A stretch of DNA of 64,000 nucleotides from Xiphias gladius (lineage: Eukaryota; Chordata; Actinopteri; Istiophoriformes; Xiphiidae). The DNA lies in contig NC_053417.1 of NCBI RefSeq assembly GCF_016859285.1, positions 14,380,206-14,444,205 on the forward strand, read 5' to 3'. Below are positions 60,560 to 64,000 of this stretch, in pieces. The translations under genes were made by a program, and so were the position numbers. Position 1 is the first letter of the stretch; every line of letters begins with the position of its first letter. The notes beneath the pieces were generated by a model that made no database searches, was not told the DNA's origin, and saw only the letters and a list, made by a program, of their open reading frames with translations.

Positions 60560-60900
60560 GAAAAGCCAAACCAGCATCAATGAGATGCTGCAGAGACTTT
60601 TAGCACTCTAGTAAACAGGATGAGTCTAGTGCGGAGACTCTGCCTAGACCCCTTGCAGTTTGCCCACCGGGCACACACTGAAGCAAATGATGCAATCATC
60701 TATTTTCTCTAGAGGACGTATTCCCAGCTGGATATGGCCGGCAGCAACGGTCAAAGTCATGTGTTTTGACTTTTCCAGCACCTTTAACACATTCCAGACC
60801 CTCTGGCTCACAGAGCTGCAGATGGACCCCCTGATAGCGTCCTGGATGAGGGATTATCTCACCAGTAAGCCAGGGTTTCTCAACCTTCAGCAATCTGTGT
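60560..60900 (+). mobile_element. LINE reverse-transcriptase fragment (CR1/L2-like)
   Basis: From 60630 one frame reads VRRLCLDPLQFAHRAHTEAN then DAIIYFL, stop. A second frame continues VKVMCFDFSSTFNTFQTL, then DPLIASWMRDYLTSK. These resemble LINE RT blocks LDPLQFAYR...DDAI, LFVDFSSAFNTI and W...DFL. Two frames and a stop show decay, and later catalytic motifs are absent. The open frame at 60660-61046 is this remnant, not a gene. Confidence 0.7.
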
Positions 60901-61899
60901 TAACTACGAAAGATGAAATATCTATCTCTTTATCTATCAGTCTCTCTTCTATAAAATCAAACCTCCAGGAAGTGACCATGAAGAGGAGAAAGTGGTGCCA
61001 TCTCGTCCTTCACTTTCTAAAAATGTGTCAGGAGCGAGCAAACTAGGGAAAATATTCATCATAAAACTTAAAGATGAAAGGCTTTTTGACTTTTCGGTCA
61101 ATTATTGCATTGCTATTTCATCACACGTCTCTTCATAATAATATAATTCTCTGTTCTCTATTCACCAGCTAATGGTGGACAACGTTATCAAGAGCAGAGT
61201 TAGTCGTTTGTAAACATCGGGTTACAATTTTGAGTCATTTAGATGGATATTGTTACATGATGTGCGTGGATATTGCAGTATCATTTACAGCTCTTACATC
61301 ACCAGTTTCTCCACATAACATTGTCTCCGCCGGAATCTACACTCATAACTTCCCCCTTTAACATCAGTAATATCCCAGGCTCTTTCTGTTCTTTGGGTTG
61401 TCAGCGACTTTACTTCACTTGAGACAGTTTTTACCTTCTACTGTAATTTTTTTTTTTTTCTTTTATTTTTCCGGATGTCATTCTGTAGTACGGTATACTG
61501 AGGATATAAATTACAGTGAGAATATCATTCTCATAATGTAACTATAACTGTGGTAAGATAAACTTCATAAGCACGGGAGTTCAGACCAGCAGAGGGTTAG
61601 TGTACACCGTTGTGTTGACAGTCGATTGTTTTGTTTGTGCGGAAAAGAGTAGTGGAACATGAACGTTTTTCTGACTCAAATATAAGTAAAAGCAGTTTTA
61701 TCACACTCTGGCTGCATGTATGATATGTGGCAAAACGACGCTTAGAGCCTCGGTGCAATTGCTGCAGCTTATCCCGAGCCTATACAATGATACGGTGGCG
61801 GCATATATCAGGCCCACGGCGGCGGATAATTGTTTTCATCTGTTGCTCCAGCTGACCACTTGTATTATTTTTGGTCAAAAATGGTTATCGTGCAGGTTT
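60901..61899. other. Intergenic, nothing recognised
   Basis: AT-rich sequence with a poly-T run near 61449-61459. No exon, RNA gene or repeat I can name. Confidence 0.45.
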
Positions 61900-62500
61900 A
61901 AAAGCCCAGCTCAGCTGTCCCTAATTTTCTGCTGGCAGTCCGACGGTACCGAGGCATCCCGAGGCTCCCACACTCCGAGGCGAAGGACTCCCAGTGAGGC
62001 CAGCCCGTCTAATTTCATCATCGGTATCCCGACAAGGACCTGCTTCTGCCCTCACTGCTGTGTCTGAAGGACGCCCGCAGCTTGGTTCGAGAAAGCCTTC
62101 ACGCGGCCCAGTGGCCCAGTACCTCGACCACCTACCGGAGAGACCCCCCCCCCCAAAAAAAAGAAGAAAACTGAAAATGAACCAACCTCGTTGAGCAGAA
62201 AGATGCTTGAATTGGTCAGGGACATCCGCAGTTAACGGGGATCTCGGTCACCTCAGCCCAACTTAGGTCGGAAAAAAAAAAAAAAAAGACATCAGCCGAA
62301 GACAGAGCACCGCCCCTCGTCCAAACATTTCCACGACACGGGAGAGAACGGCTCGGCTGCTGCTCAGCGCAGCGTTTGGACCCGAAGCTCCGGCGGCATC
62401 TGCGCTGTGAAATCCCTAGTTTCTGGATTCACGGCGTGATCGGTGGCTGTACACGGAGCCACGCGCGCGGGCACACAGATGGATAGATTACGGCTTTGGT
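61900..62500 (+). promoter_or_regulatory. CpG-richer segment, possible promoter/5' UTR of a gene to the right
   Basis: GC and CpG content rise clearly here (CGAGGCATCCCGAGG, CACGCGCGCGGGC near 62461), unlike the AT-rich flanks, with two A-rich runs inside. No coding exon is recognised by 64000. Strand and role are guesses; in human the gene beyond CACNB3 is ADCY6, but nothing here proves it. Confidence 0.25.
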
Positions 62501-63190
62501 GATAAATTATGCAAAGACCTGCACTTTTCACACAGCCCAGTCCCCCAGGATTTCTGCGGCTTCTTGTTTTCTATTTTTGAATTCTAATGTGTGGTGATCA
62601 GCTGTGAGTTTGGCATCAGCCCTCTTGACTTTGTGCCCCGCCACTCGTTCACTGACAAATCTACTTTAGTAGGATTTGACCGTATGGGCACATGTCTACA
62701 AAATTAACAGTTTTTACTTTCCAGTGTGTGACTTTCGACCCAGTCATCAAAAAGGTTCAGGAAGCAAAATGTGGCCCCTCCAGCTCAAGATTCAGCAGGA
62801 TTTGTTGCTCGGCGTGAAATGAATGTAAGAGGACGGCCCTTATTCTAGGCAACTTGGTGAAATGTCATTATAGTGATACATCAAGAAGAAAACCGAGTCT
62901 TTGCATGTGAATTATCACAGTCTGAGACGCTGCACTTGGAAAATTTCTAGAGGTTTGTTTGAATTGGATGCTCTTTTCAGACGTTTTGTGTTCGCTGGCG
63001 GAAGCTGTCCAAGCAGGGAGGATGGGATGTAGATCCTCTCGGTTTTCACTGATCCAGCACTTCGGGCCCCCCTCACATCCTGTAAACGCCTTCCATTTCC
63101 ACAGGGCCAATCGACCGCTCCAGTCAGCTAGTTTATTCTGGCAATGTCAAAAAGACAGGAGAAAGTCACTGACAGACTCTCTCATACACA

Positions 63191-63262
<72 letters not shown>

Positions 63263-64000
63263 GGGCCGCGGAGGGGGCCCATTAGGTGGACTGAAGCAAC
63301 TTTTGTTATATCTGTAACTGGGTTCGAAGCAGCTTTAGTTGAAATCTACAAAACTGCAAATAAAATTTTCTCAGCGATGTTACACAGCAACCGCTGCTGT
63401 TTAGTGAAAATCCAGGACAAGCTTGAGTAAAATCTGGCAAAATCCAGGGCGAGTTAAAATTTAAAGATCTCCTCCAAACATGTTTCAAGACCTGTAAAAA
63501 TACTCTGCTTTTTAGTATGTGACAAGGTTTCCCCTGCATGAAATTCCAAAAATTGTTTCTACTCACCATCTCTCACTGAAACATCCAGAATTTATGAATA
63601 TACAATGATTAAATTCAAAAGTTTAACTGCTGGACACAATATTTCTCCTACTTCACTGTAAAACTCATTCTCAGTGTACGTGCTCTGGAGTTTTGAAGCG
63701 TCCACATAAGCCTTGTGAAGGTTTTAGGGCCTTGTGATGGCACATGCTTGTAGTTTGTCTTAATCTCAGATTTAAGATGAGAAAAAGTTTCCCTCCTCAG
63801 CGGCTGAAAGAAGAAGAGAAGTCTACTAGTGTCAAACTGCACAGAGCAAAACATTACTCTGCAAAGTGTAGGTCCATCCAAGTAAACAATGGATCCCTGG
63901 ACACAGACAAAGAAAAGGCCTCCACCCCTCCTTCCTCGGAGGAAGACCCCCAGGGTGATGGAGATGACCATAAAGCGTGTGCCGCTTTTTCTGGTTCTCT
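62501..64000. other. Right end of window, only a microsatellite recognised
   Basis: It contains the CA tract at 63187-63258. The open frames here, including a 107-codon minus-strand frame at 63648-63971, show no family motif. Confidence 0.45.
63187..63258. repeat. (CA)n microsatellite, about 72 bp
   Basis: A near-perfect alternating CA tract following ACACTCA. Confidence 0.95.

Noticed and set aside
61720..62194. 115- and 66-codon plus-strand frames in the CpG-rich region
   Set aside because: No recognisable domain, and they end in A-rich and C-rich runs. More likely promoter or UTR sequence.
63648..63971. 107-codon minus-strand frame at the window edge
   Set aside because: It looked briefly like a membrane segment (MVISITLGVFL) but shows no further conserved pattern or splice logic.

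Overview
The window is nuclear DNA of a ray-finned (teleost) fish. The evidence is spliced vertebrate genes with GT-AG introns, low coding density, long (CA/TG)n microsatellites, and degraded copies of repeat types typical of teleosts: a tRNA-derived SINE, Tc1-like transposons, a LINE reverse-transcriptase fragment and a short inverted-repeat DNA element. I see no bacterial, viral or CRISPR signal.

Four protein-coding genes can be built exon by exon. (1) Plus strand, 102-3475: a deltex-type E3 ubiquitin ligase, dtx3, with a 13-nt first coding segment, a C3HC4 RING finger and a complete deltex C-terminal (DTC) domain (369 aa). (2) Plus strand, 7361-11140: a shorter tandem paralogue made only of RING plus DTC (200 aa). 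Its intron phases match those of gene 1, and its middle DTC exon is also exactly 218 bp. (3) Minus strand, 27312-35617: rnd1, an atypical Rho-family GTPase in five exons (232 aa), ending in the prenylation box CSVM. (4) Minus strand, 43109-53540: cacnb3, a voltage-gated calcium channel beta subunit in thirteen exons (425 aa), including a conserved 20-nt micro-exon. DTX3, RND1 and CACNB3 all lie on human chromosome 12q, so the block looks like a rearranged piece of conserved synteny.

Region by region: 0-11.2 kb holds the deltex pair with repeat-rich introns. 11.2-26.8 kb is a gene-free stretch with microsatellites. 27-36 kb is rnd1, including a 6.4-kb intron with a 104-bp TG tract. 36-43 kb is intergenic, with a decayed minus-strand Tc1 copy and two perfect short palindromes. 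43-53.5 kb is cacnb3, whose introns carry a 334-bp inverted-repeat element and several interspersed repeats. 53.5-64 kb has no recognisable coding gene, only pyrimidine tracts, a perfect 18-bp hairpin, a LINE fragment and a CpG-richer segment near 61.9-62.5 kb that may be the promoter or 5' UTR of a gene to the right.

The genes do not form one pathway. The deltex proteins act in ubiquitin (and, in this family, ADP-ribosyl) signalling, Rnd1 loosens actin and adhesion structures, and the calcium channel beta-3 subunit sets channel trafficking and gating. I found no convincing undescribed biological system. The points most worth a second look are the dtx3 duplication, the 3-residue gap and short C-terminus in cacnb3, CTCF-like motifs (one inside a coding exon), and several perfect hairpins and repeat families.
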